Origin: an uncultured Alphaproteobacteria bacterium
GTDB lineage: Bacteria; Pseudomonadota; Alphaproteobacteria; Caulobacterales; Parvularculaceae
DNA length: 18,546 nucleotides
Direction of reading: 5' to 3'
Assembly: GCA_937895955.1 (NCBI GenBank)
Contig: CALAZI010000187.1
Coordinates: forward strand, 1 to 18,546
Below, piece after piece: positions 7,228 to 14,521 of this stretch. Numbering within the stretch: position 1 is the first letter of the stretch; the number at the start of each line of letters is the position of its first letter. Made by a program: the position numbers and the translations under genes. The notes below the pieces were generated by a model. It was not told where the DNA came from and did no database searches. It saw only the letters and a list, made by a program, of their open reading frames with translations.

Positions 7228-9245
7228 TGGTAAACCCCGTTCAGCATGCCGTCGCCGCGATCGAGCGCGGCGCGGCGCGCGCGCTCCAGCTGAAGGCGCT
7301 CGAGCTTCCTCGCTTCGGCGAGGCCGTCGCTCTCGTCAGGGGTTTCGGGCTCGGCGTCGGCGGTGACGCCGCTTGGCTTGGGCTTCGAATCCAGTTCCGG
7401 CGTTTGTTGCAGCCCGCTCTCGTCATCGGCGGCGGGTAATTGCCCGTCTTCCTCATCCTCGATCGCCAGCAGCGGATCGAACGTCGCGGTAACGCCCGTC
7501 CAGTCATTGGCGCGCGGCTTCGGCGCGTCAGGATAAACGCCCACCCCCGCTGCGATATTCATCGGCGCAAGCTTTCGCGACGCGAAATTTCGGTCGTTGT
7601 AATATTGAAGCTTCGTGGCGCGGATCGGCGGAAGTCCCGCAACCATCACGATCGCCTCATCCGCCGGGAGCTGCATCACCTCGCCGGGTGTCAGGAGCGG
7701 GCGCGCCGTCTCCTGCCGCGACACCATGACATGGGCGAGCCAGGGCGCGAGGCGATGGCCGGCGTAATTCTTCTGGGCCCGGAGTTCCGTCGCCGTGCCG
7801 AGCGCGTCCGAAATCCGTTTCGCCGTCCGCTCGTCATTCGCGGCGAAGGCGACGCGGACATGGCAATTATCGAGGATCGAATTGTTCGGCCCATAGGCCT
7901 TTTCGATCTGGTTCAAGGATTGCGCGATGAGATACGCCCTCACCCCATAGCCGGCCATGAAGGCGAGCGCCGACTCGAAGAAATCAAGCCGCCCGAGCGC
8001 CGGGAACTCATCCAGCATCATGAGGAGGCGGTGGCGCTTTGCTGATGCGGCGCCTTCGAGCTCTTCGGTCAGCCGCCGACCGATCTGGTTCAGCACAAGC
8101 CGGATGAGCGGCTTCGTCCGCGAGATGTCGGAAGGCGGGACGACGAGATAGAGCGAGACCGGGTGCTCGGCCTCAATCAGATCGGCGATGCGCCAGTCGC
8201 AGTCGTTCGTCACCGTGGCGATGGTCGGATCGCGATAGAGACTTAAGTAGCTCATCGCGGTCGAGAGGACGCCGGAGCGCTCATTCTCCGACTTGTTGAG
8301 GAGCTCGCGCGCGACCTGCGCGACCACGGGGTGCACTTTCGGCGCGCGCTTCGTGCCGAGGTGATTGGTCGCCTTCATGAGGCCGAGCGTCTTCTCGAAA
8401 GTCCGGCTCGGGTCTGAAAGGAACGACGCGACGCGCGCGAGGGTCTTTTCCTCTTCGGCGTAAAGGACATGCAGGATGACGCCGACGAGGAGCGCGTGGC
8501 CGGTCTTCTCCCAATGGGAGCGCCTCTCGAGCGAGCCTTCGGGATCGACGAGGATATCGGCGATGTTCTGGACGTCGCGGACTTCGCCGACGCCTTTCCG
8601 CACTTCCAGCAGCGGATTGTAACGCGCCGAGCCCGCATTGGTCGGATCAAAGAGCAAGCAATGCGAAAACTTCGACCGCCAGCCGGAAGTCAGCGTCCAG
8701 TTCTCGCCCTTGATGTCGTGAATGACGGCGCTGCCGGTCCAGGAGAGGAGCGTCGGCACGACGAGCCCGACGCCCTTGCCGCTCCGCGTCGGCGCGAAGG
8801 CCATCACATGTTCGGGACCCGCATGACGGAGATAATTGCCGCGCCAGCGCCCCAAGAAGACGCCGTCGCCATCGAAAAGCCCGGCGCGATCGATATCACG
8901 GCGCCGCGCCCAGCGCGCCGACCCGTAAGTCGTTACATTCCGTTGCTGCCGTGCACGCCACAACGATCCCGCGACCGCCGCGATCGCGCCGACCATCCCG
9001 CCGGCGGCGGCGATCGCGCCGCCTTGCATGAAAATATCCGGCGCGTAGGCCTCATACGCGTACCACCACTCGAAGAGCCGCCAGGGGTAATAGAGCGGCG
9101 TCTCGCCGATCTGGGACCACGGGCGACCTAGCGCCGGATCGAATCCGAAAGCGCCGGCGACATATTGCGTCGCCGCTTGCATCGCACTGAGGATGATCAG
9201 CACCACGATGAAGGCCTGGCCGATGAGGATCTTGGTCGGGGTCAT
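7224..9245 (-). CDS. traG: TraG / VirD4-like type IV coupling protein
   Basis: The 673-residue protein has two N-terminal hydrophobic segments (about 8-28 and 72-95), Walker A APTRSGKG at 151-158, Walker B LLMMLDEF at 407-414 and the TraG/VirD4 signature GRLDFFESALAFMAGYGVRA after it. Coupling proteins bring the relaxosome to the secretion channel and pump DNA. The C-terminal 130 residues are acidic and low in predicted fold, typical of a substrate-interaction tail. It is the first gene of the visible operon. The ATG at 9245 has no good SD and sits directly against a long hairpin (9247-9289), which may control its translation. Length and motifs are intact. Confidence 0.95.
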   Translation of the reverse strand: MTPTKILIGQAFIVVLIILSAMQAATQYVAGAFGFDPALGRPWSQIGETPLYYPWRLFEWWYAYEAYAPDIFMQGGAIAAAGGMVGAIAAVAGSLWRARQQRNVTTYGSARWARRRDIDRAGLFDGDGVFLGRWRGNYLRHAGPEHVMAFAPTRSGKGVGLVVPTLLSWTGSAVIHDIKGENWTLTSGWRSKFSHCLLFDPTNAGSARYNPLLEVRKGVGEVRDVQNIADILVDPEGSLERRSHWEKTGHALLVGVILHVLYAEEEKTLARVASFLSDPSRTFEKTLGLMKATNHLGTKRAPKVHPVVAQVARELLNKSENERSGVLSTAMSYLSLYRDPTIATVTNDCDWRIADLIEAEHPVSLYLVVPPSDISRTKPLIRLVLNQIGRRLTEELEGAASAKRHRLLMMLDEFPALGRLDFFESALAFMAGYGVRAYLIAQSLNQIEKAYGPNNSILDNCHVRVAFAANDERTAKRISDALGTATELRAQKNYAGHRLAPWLAHVMVSRQETARPLLTPGEVMQLPADEAIVMVAGLPPIRATKLQYYNDRNFASRKLAPMNIAAGVGVYPDAPKPRANDWTGVTATFDPLLAIEDEEDGQLPAADDESGLQQTPELDSKPKPSGVTADAEPETPDESDGLAEARKLERLQLERARRAALDRGDGMLNGVYQ

Positions 9246-9246
9246 G

Positions 9247-9289
9247 ATCGACTTTGGTCTCGCGAAAAATCGCTCTTTCCAAAGTCGAT
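9247..9289 (-). promoter_or_regulatory. Nested hairpin abutting the traG start codon
   Basis: ATCGACTTTGG (9247-9257) and CCAAAGTCGAT (9279-9289) form a perfect 11-bp inverted repeat. Inside the 21-nt loop GCGA (9262-9265) and TCGC (9270-9273) form a second stem around AAAA. On the minus strand the outer stem ends one base before the traG ATG (9245-9243), so it covers the place where the SD should be. There is no U-tract, so it is not a simple terminator. It may be a translational control element or a protein-binding site. Confidence 0.6.
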
Positions 9290-9325
9290 GATCGGCTCAC
9301 CGGCGCGGCGAAGTCACTGGCGGAA

Positions 9326-9353
9326 ATTTGGGGTTATTTGGGGTTATTTGGGG
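9326..9353. repeat. 10-bp tandem repeat between traG and the retron
   Basis: The unit ATTTGGGGTT is repeated 2.8 times without mismatch in the 160-bp gap between traG and the reverse transcriptase gene. The period is close to one helical turn, which would suit iterated protein binding on one DNA face. It lies at the boundary between the conjugation module and the defence cargo. No gene or promoter is otherwise obvious in 9290-9405. Confidence 0.6.
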
Positions 9354-9405
9354 CCGGATGCGGCTTTTGTTGGAATTCGTAAAACGCAGTTTCTCGGCCA
9401 GTCAG

Positions 9406-10566
9406 TCATGGCCACGCGATCTTGTTAAAGGTCGCCCAAGCCCTCTCGGCGAACTTCGGATCTACCTGTTGAGCGTAGGCGATTAACCCGCTCACATGGT
9501 TTCGTAAGCCGTAAACACTAGTGAACTTGAGGATCGCTGCGTGTTTGACAGGTCCATGACTAGCATGCGTCAGATAATAAAGATGCTTGCGCAGTTTCGC
9601 CCGAAATTCCTTCGTAAGCCGAGGGCTCGGGCCGTCCACCAAAAGGCCTAAAACCACTTTCCGCGCGCCGGGCGGCACAATAGAGGTTTTTGAAAGGTTC
9701 GGCCGGAAGCCGCAAACAGCCAATTGCTTATACACTTCACCAACGATGGCGTTGGCATCGTCGCGACTAAAATCATCTCGATTCGCGGAGAGCGCGAGAT
9801 CATCAGCGTAACGCGTGTATCGCAGTGCATGACGCGCTGCGATCTCAGAGATCGCTTCGTCGAATCCGGTCATCGCTAGGTTCGCGAGCATAGGACTTGT
9901 CGGCGCGCCTTGAGGAAGATGACCAAGCAGCGGGCTGTAATACGCATTGATCACCTGTTCACGCCCAAAAGGGTACGACCAACGCGCGCCGCGTCTCGCC
10001 CAGCTCGGCTCGCCTCGTCGCGTACAGATTCGCGCTAATTCGAACGCAACAAGCGGCTGATAGCCTAGTGTTGCAAAGACGTGAAAAACACTCCGCTCAC
10101 TAACGCTTTCAAAGAAATTGAGGATGTCGATCTTGATCAGCCACTTGCAGCCGCAATGGTTTTTTGCAGCTTCAACGATATTGTCGTTAACCCGAAACGC
10201 GACGCTCGCCTCATGAACCTGTCCGAGAGCCAGAATGTTTTTGTTGACCCAACGCTGAACGCGCATCAAGCCCGGATCGGGCACGCAAATAATCCGATAG
10301 CGCGGCGCGTCGTTGGGCCCGGCCTTGCGTTTGAGAATTCGGAAGCGGCGATAACGTTCAGGATCCCGGCGTTCGACTACATCCCGCAGGAACTGATAGT
10401 TCACTCCTGCCAGGTGCGCGATGTGGCGCAGCGAGAATATTGGCGGTGCCGTTGCCGTCCGCTTGTGCAGAATCTTCGCGGTGGTGACTGCGTTGTCGAC
10501 GACAGCTTTTGGCGCATTGCGAGCGGCGTGCGAGGCGCGAAAGAACTGAGAGCGCCAGAGAGTCAT
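9406..10566 (-). CDS. Retron-type reverse transcriptase
   Basis: The 386-residue RT has IKIDILNFFESV (first catalytic Asp, D147), LPQGAPTSPMLANL (217-230), YADD (253-256), NLSKTSIVPPG (290-300) and VVLGLLVDG (304-312). The AxxH in EAAKNH (132-137) resembles the retron-specific NAxxH, and there is no maturase or endonuclease domain. In retrons this enzyme reverse-transcribes a cognate ncRNA into branched msDNA. The ATG at 10566 is the only normal start in reach. Its first seven codons pair with the end of the preceding gene (see the ncRNA entry), and the only SD-like bases (GGCGG) are 11 bases away and in a hairpin. The frame could start later at a rare codon, but the N-terminal 40 residues are not diagnostic. 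Confidence 0.88.
   Translation of the reverse strand: MTLWRSQFFRASHAARNAPKAVVDNAVTTAKILHKRTATAPPIFSLRHIAHLAGVNYQFLRDVVERRDPERYRRFRILKRKAGPNDAPRYRIICVPDPGLMRVQRWVNKNILALGQVHEASVAFRVNDNIVEAAKNHCGCKWLIKIDILNFFESVSERSVFHVFATLGYQPLVAFELARICTRRGEPSWARRGARWSYPFGREQVINAYYSPLLGHLPQGAPTSPMLANLAMTGFDEAISEIAARHALRYTRYADDLALSANRDDFSRDDANAIVGEVYKQLAVCGFRPNLSKTSIVPPGARKVVLGLLVDGPSPRLTKEFRAKLRKHLYYLTHASHGPVKHAAILKFTSVYGLRNHVSGLIAYAQQVDPKFAERAWATFNKIAWP
10546..10557 (-). repeat. Retron a2 arm inside the RT reading frame
   Basis: TGGCGCTCTCAG on the minus strand is codons 4-7 of the RT gene. It is the reverse complement of the a1 arm except for one position that becomes a G-U pair in RNA. Confidence 0.7.
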
Positions 10567-10748
10567 TTACTTTGACCGCCATCGGCGGATCGGCAGCAAG
10601 GCGCAACGGAAGACATCGCACCAGGAAGCGGCTTGCTGCGGATTTGGCACTGAAGTTGGCTAGATCGCAGGCAGGCGGAGTCCGCCGCCCGAGGTTGACT
10701 GTCCTCGCGAACAGGCACCGAGCCGCACCAGTTAAGGCACGGCATAAG

Positions 10749-11993
10749 CTAAACACCTCCCTTTGGCACTCTCAGCTGTTGCGGACAGTAAAGTGATTCG
10801 CTTCGTGGCAATTGCGCCTGTTCAGATTTAGCCCAGCTACGTAAATATTGGAGTTCGATGTACGCCTTCGCCAACAGCCGATTGTTAACATCAATCCAAC
10901 CAGCAGCACGCACACGCTCAAGCGCCGCGACGCATTCGCTCAGTGACAGGCCGGTGCGAGCCGATACCACTTCCGGTGTTCGCGGTTTTCGTTTCAGCGC
11001 GCTAAGTACTAGCCCGGTGACATAGATATTTAAGTTGCCCGCGTCTTTGGGCACCGACGCGGCAAGCTTTGACTCTGCCAGTCTCCTTAGTCTTTCGCGG
11101 ATCGCTTGATCCGCACTCTCAACTTTGCCTACTTCAGCCCCGCCCGTCACACGAGACGCGAACAACGGAGCCCATTTTTTTCCATTGGCAAAGAGTAGCC
11201 GTGGGCCATTGTTCGGTACGCCATGCGCGAACGCAATCAGCGCACCGACGTTACCGTAGCCAAGGCGCGGAATTCCAGTTTCTGAGTCCAGGGGGCCGTA
11301 GTCGATGCAGAATTGAGTAAGCTCCTGCCCTTCGTACGGCGCGTAAGTGTCCAAGGTCGGGCAAGCTTCGACCTGGTAAATCGTCGGCTTGCATGGGTGT
11401 CGACTCAGGCGGGCTATTCCAACACCGGTCGCGGAGAAGCAGACTACCTCAAAGGCAAGAAATTTCCCGGACACCCAGCTTTTGACAGAGGCTAGCCGCC
11501 ACGCCGCATCAAGGTAACGTCCCGCTTGGCTACCTGTGCCGACAAAGTCAGTCACCAGCATAAACCGGCGAACCTGTTTTGAGCGGATTAAATCCGGCCC
11601 GGGGTGATTGAGAAACTTGGCCTTATGTTTGCGTGTCACGTTGGTGACCAATGTGGCGATGATGCCTTCGCTGCCCGTTTCGTGGCGGCCGGCGTGTTTT
11701 GACTTGACTGGCTCTGGCCCCGCACCAAACGCCCGCTTGATCTTGCCGGTGGACTCTTTGAACAATCGGTTTGGCTTTCCGTTGCGCGTTCTTATACTAC
11801 GTTCGGCGAAGAGGCCGACGGGACCGCTGGCGGCCTTGCCACGCTCAACAATGAGCTTCGTCAGTCCAGCCTGCAGCTCATCGGCGGTAACGAGGCGGAC
11901 TCCTTCAAGAAGACGACGTGCCCGACCTTCGTCATCGCCCGGAAACTGCTCAAGCCACGCCCTGACCTCGGGGTTATTTAAATCGATCTTCAC
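10749..11993 (-). CDS. PRTase-like / winged-helix retron effector
   Basis: From the GTG at 11993 the protein has 414 residues. FMLVTDFVGTGSQA (145-157) resembles the PRPP-binding loop of type I phosphoribosyltransferases. LGYGNVGALIAFAHGVPNN (244-262) and WAPLFASR (274-281) match the C-terminal part of PRTase-like proteins of conflict systems. Residues about 325-390 look like a winged-helix DNA-binding domain. PRTase genes linked to RTs define one published retron class (type III). The frame is open up to 12305, but the first 104 residues (Arg/Pro/Cys-rich) look non-coding, and GGAG lies six bases before the GTG. It is probably the toxic effector held in check by RT-msDNA. Function is inferred. 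Confidence 0.75.
   Translation of the reverse strand: MKIDLNNPEVRAWLEQFPGDDEGRARRLLEGVRLVTADELQAGLTKLIVERGKAASGPVGLFAERSIRTRNGKPNRLFKESTGKIKRAFGAGPEPVKSKHAGRHETGSEGIIATLVTNVTRKHKAKFLNHPGPDLIRSKQVRRFMLVTDFVGTGSQAGRYLDAAWRLASVKSWVSGKFLAFEVVCFSATGVGIARLSRHPCKPTIYQVEACPTLDTYAPYEGQELTQFCIDYGPLDSETGIPRLGYGNVGALIAFAHGVPNNGPRLLFANGKKWAPLFASRVTGGAEVGKVESADQAIRERLRRLAESKLAASVPKDAGNLNIYVTGLVLSALKRKPRTPEVVSARTGLSLSECVAALERVRAAGWIDVNNRLLAKAYIELQYLRSWAKSEQAQLPRSESLYCPQQLRVPKGGV
10764..10775 (-). repeat. Retron a1 arm inside the effector reading frame
   Basis: CTGAGAGTGCCA on the minus strand lies in the last ten codons of the phosphoribosyltransferase gene. It pairs with 10546-10557, and the helix continues on both sides (10541-10562 with 10780-10759). 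Confidence 0.7.
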
Positions 11994-12368
11994 GCTGCGC
12001 TCCGACAACGGCTGGATGTTAGGCGATTCGCGAACTGGATCGGGCCGCGTCGATTTTCCAATATTCGAACGTCTGCTTCGCGCGTTCGTGAATGCGGGAC
12101 TAACGTCCAAAAGTGCCCCCAAAACTGGACGCCTTGTTGAGCATCGCAAAATGCAAAGTTGCGGACCGGCTGGCGCGGGTAACCCGTTGACCGGACGGCG
12201 AGCCCGGCCAGGTCCAGCTGCAGGGTTGAGGAAACAGCGCCGCAAGGAGAAGTGCAGATGTCTGCAAGAGCGCGGGGGGCACTGACAGGCCAAGAATGGA
12301 GTCACTCTTGTGAACTGGCAGTATTCAGGCGTGCGCTGGCCGCCGGAGGTGGGTGGACCGTCAAGATG
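11994..12368 (-). other. 375-bp gap between nucC and the retron
   Basis: I see no convincing gene here. The region holds a near-palindrome TGCAGATGTCTGCA (12253-12266, 6-bp arms), CGGGTAACCCG (12176-12186), an inverted repeat GTCCA/TGGAC (12105-12109 and 12126-12130), an overlapping GGAC/GTCC (12097-12108) and CGAACG/CGTTCG arms on the plus-strand segment 12066-12089. It should contain the retron promoter, but no clear -35/-10 pair stands out. The G- and A-rich segment 12105-12130 could be the remnant of an insertion-sequence end. I cannot name the element. Confidence 0.4.
12000..12003 (-). promoter_or_regulatory. Shine-Dalgarno deciding the GTG start of the PRTase gene
   Basis: GGAG on the minus strand lies six bases upstream of the GTG at 11993, where family-like sequence (MKIDLNNPEVRAWLEQFP) begins. 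It supports removing the long N-terminal extension. Confidence 0.6.
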
Positions 12369-13094
12369 CTATTTGGATAGCCACTTCGCATAGGCTTCAA
12401 TGTCGATCATCGGCACAGTGCCGCTGAACTGCAGTCGCGATATGAGCTTGAAGAGGAAAGCTGTTGCCGGCTTGCTCTCGGCCACAAAAGAGTAGGTGGT
12501 GGAACTGGGATCGCGAAAAAAATGGCCATGCGAGGCAATGCAGCCGATGTCGAGCTGCCGCTCGCCGCACCCTGCGATTAGGACCTGATTAAGAGGTGCT
12601 CCTAATGCCGGAGTCCACTCGCTTTCGAATGTGAGGATGCCACCAAGAATGGGGATCAGGGGCTTGGCTGGATAAGTGCCGCCCGCATGAGGGATTGGTA
12701 GGCTTGTGCGGTGCAGATTGCGAACACTGGCGACCTTGTCCTGGGCGTAGCTGACAAGGCCTGCGTCGGCCGTTTGCTTGGCCTCAAACACGGCGTAGAC
12801 ACTTTCGGCGGGGATGATCGTCTGGCCTTCATACGAAAATATGAAGGGTGAGTACTGACGGTCGAATACGACCACATCAATCTGCTGGCTGAAATTTCCG
12901 AGGCTGTCGACAACATGGGCCTTGGCGGTCTGATAACGCTTGGGCAAGTACAGTTCGAGCATGTCAATCCAGACATTTTCGCTGGCGTCGCCCTTCGATC
13001 CGGGATGCTGAATCGTCTTCCTCACCGTGGCGAGGCGCTGCTGGATATCCTCATGAAGCGAGGCGAGTAGTTGTGACAATGACCAATCAGACAT
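12369..13094 (-). CDS. nucC: NucC, cyclic-trinucleotide-activated DNA endonuclease (CBASS effector)
   Basis: The 241-residue protein begins MSDWSLSQLLASLHEDIQQR, which I recognise as NucC of type III CBASS. The restriction-endonuclease-like active site is D73 (QIDVVVFD), E104 and K106 (FEAK), at the positions known for E. coli NucC. NucC is a homotrimer that binds cyclic tri-AMP and joins into hexamers that cut double-stranded DNA, destroying the host chromosome in infected cells. It lies 21 bp after the cyclase gene, with GAGAGG as SD seven bases before the ATG. It is the last gene of the operon. Length and key residues are normal, so it should be active. Confidence 0.95.
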   Translation of the reverse strand: MSDWSLSQLLASLHEDIQQRLATVRKTIQHPGSKGDASENVWIDMLELYLPKRYQTAKAHVVDSLGNFSQQIDVVVFDRQYSPFIFSYEGQTIIPAESVYAVFEAKQTADAGLVSYAQDKVASVRNLHRTSLPIPHAGGTYPAKPLIPILGGILTFESEWTPALGAPLNQVLIAGCGERQLDIGCIASHGHFFRDPSSTTYSFVAESKPATAFLFKLISRLQFSGTVPMIDIEAYAKWLSK

Positions 13095-13115
13095 GACTAA
13101 CCTCTCTGATGCACC

Positions 13116-14018
13116 TCATGACAGCGGAAACTTCTTCCCGAAGAGGGCGCGCCATGCTGCAAGCGCTTCGCCGTTGCGGCCTTGACGGGAATGATTGATG
13201 GCGAGAGACGCCTCGCGGCTTGCGGCCATTAGCAAGTCCCGCGCGCGCTGCTTGCGCGCCTGATCCATGCCGTTGCTGATGGGCGGGCCAAGACCTGCTG
13301 GATCGGGCCATGTATCGAATATCCGCTCGGCGAGCGTGGAGAACAGGCTCTGAATCTCGTAGTCGAACCGTCCCTGCCAGCCGCCATGGAGGCACTCCAG
13401 CGCCATGACCTCTATCAGGAACGATGGTTTGACCGGCTTGTCTGCACCGTGCTTCGGATTGTTGTTCCAGTATTTGACCATGCGGACGAGGCCCTTCCAT
13501 TCGTTCGAGTAGGCCTGGTGGGCGGCTGTGGCCTTGTCGGCATGGATTTTCGGGTTGGTCTTAATCCAGACGCCGGTGTCGGTGTCAGGAATCTCGTAAT
13601 CTTCGCCCTTGGCGAATGCGGGGACGACATCGACGCTAAGGACCCGGTAGTCTGTGTTGTCGTCGGCATCGACGATGACACCGAAGTCGACGTTCACCGA
13701 TCGGCTTTGCTTGCGCACTGCGTCTTTGCCGTACTTGGCCACAAGCGCTTCGTAAAATGCTTGAATGACAACTGACGGGGCCTTGTCGCGGTAGTGGCGC
13801 TCGGACTCTTTCAGCACAAAGAAGATGTCGATGTCCTTGAGCGGTTTCGTTTTAGTATGACGCTTGTAGGAGCCTGTAAGAAAGCTGTTGGCGATTGCGA
13901 ATTTGGTGTCGAGATAATCGCGCACCTCGTTCTGCCGCGCGGACGCATTCGCCTGCTCCCTGTCATTGAGTTCCAGGCGGCTCTTGAATTTTCGGAAAGC
14001 CTCATCGACCGTTAGCAT
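13116..14018 (-). CDS. cdnD: CD-NTase (CdnD-like cyclic oligonucleotide synthase)
   Basis: This 300-residue nucleotidyltransferase has the GS motif (G49-S50, FLTGSYKRHTKTK), the metal-binding pair D62/D64 (LKDIDIFFVL) and a third Asp, D130 (LSVDVVPAF). It ends in an all-helical OAS1-C-like domain. It looks closest to the HORMA-regulated CdnD of Pseudomonas aeruginosa, from memory of that protein. Such enzymes make cyclic tri-AMP when bound by the closed HORMA protein. The start overlaps the HORMA stop by one base (TGATG). A choice between clades C and D would need an alignment, but the CBASS role is firm because of the neighbours. Confidence 0.93.
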   Translation of the reverse strand: MLTVDEAFRKFKSRLELNDREQANASARQNEVRDYLDTKFAIANSFLTGSYKRHTKTKPLKDIDIFFVLKESERHYRDKAPSVVIQAFYEALVAKYGKDAVRKQSRSVNVDFGVIVDADDNTDYRVLSVDVVPAFAKGEDYEIPDTDTGVWIKTNPKIHADKATAAHQAYSNEWKGLVRMVKYWNNNPKHGADKPVKPSFLIEVMALECLHGGWQGRFDYEIQSLFSTLAERIFDTWPDPAGLGPPISNGMDQARKQRARDLLMAASREASLAINHSRQGRNGEALAAWRALFGKKFPLS

Positions 14019-14521
14019 CAGTTCGCTCTCCTCCAGTACGCGGCGCTGCCGCCAAGACCGCTGTGCTCGATGGTTGACCCGAGGCTGTGTCTCACGAACC
14101 CATCAGTCGAGCGGTATGTGCCCTTGACCCAGCCCTGCACATCGGGACGGCCGGGTTTGGTTTGCAGCTTGATGGCGTAATCAGCATCTGCGGGCGCAAC
14201 GCCCGCTTTGCGGATGTGGTATTTGAGCTGTTCGGTGTCGGTCCAGAAGCTACCGTCGCCTGACGACCAGCTGTAAACAACGTCTATATCCCAGCGGACG
14301 ATCAGACCCCCTGTACGTGGGTCAAAAACTTCCAGCACGACGCTTTCGAGGTCGCCGGTACCAAGCCAAATTTTGAGCGCGCGCATGTTGGTTTCCCAGT
14401 CGGCGACAAGCTTGCCGGGGTCGAGCCCGCTGAGCCGCAAGATATCCTTGAAGCTCTTCAGGATGTTGTCCGCGACGTAAGTGATGGAGTGGGTATAGGT
14501 GTTGACGGCGACGCTGGTCAT
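14018..14521 (-). CDS. cap7: Bacterial HORMA protein (Cap7) that activates the cyclase
   Basis: The 167-residue protein (MTSVAVNTYTHSITYVADNI...) has the features of bacterial HORMA proteins linked to CD-NTases: the N-terminal helix with TYVADNILKSFKDILRLSGLD, the central sheet with FDPRTGGLIVRWDIDVVYSW, and a C-terminal part (STDGFVRHSLGSTIEHSGLG) where the safety belt should be. Bacterial HORMA proteins bind a peptide, close, and then bind and activate the cyclase. The TRIP13-like ATPase opens them again. ATGA overlap with the upstream Cap8-like gene and TGATG overlap with cdnD imply fixed stoichiometry. The match is by recall of the P. aeruginosa HORMA2 family. Confidence 0.88.
   Translation of the reverse strand: MTSVAVNTYTHSITYVADNILKSFKDILRLSGLDPGKLVADWETNMRALKIWLGTGDLESVVLEVFDPRTGGLIVRWDIDVVYSWSSGDGSFWTDTEQLKYHIRKAGVAPADADYAIKLQTKPGRPDVQGWVKGTYRSTDGFVRHSLGSTIEHSGLGGSAAYWRRAN

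Larger units (their letters stand above)
10541..10780 (-). ncRNA. Retron msr-msd ncRNA, flanked by a1/a2
   Basis: On the minus strand CTGAGAGTGCCA (10775-10764) can pair with TGGCGCTCTCAG (10557-10546). Extended, 20 of 22 positions pair (three G-U). This a1/a2 helix encloses 196 nt. Just after a1 comes UUUAGC, with the likely branching G at 10749. Next come three msr-like hairpins: 10743-10722 (8 bp, loop UUAACU), 10714-10699 (6 bp, GCGA tetraloop) and 10691-10668 (10 bp with one bulge). The msd-like stem pairs 10643-10628 with 10604-10589 (14 pairs, two mismatches, 23-nt loop). A 5-bp hairpin (10588-10576) precedes a2. Size, order and position upstream of the RT match known retrons. The exact cDNA ends are unknown. 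Confidence 0.72.

Noticed and set aside
9246..9405. Intrinsic terminator after the RT gene
   Set aside because: The hairpin at 9247-9289 has no U-tract in either direction and lies at the traG start, so a regulatory role is more likely.
11608..12285. 225-codon plus-strand frame opposite the PRTase gene
   Set aside because: Antisense to a gene with recognisable motifs. No SD and no known domain.
11994..12305. 104-residue N-terminal extension of the PRTase-like protein
   Set aside because: Arg/Pro/Cys-rich and unlike coding sequence. A GTG with a good SD begins where family-like sequence starts.
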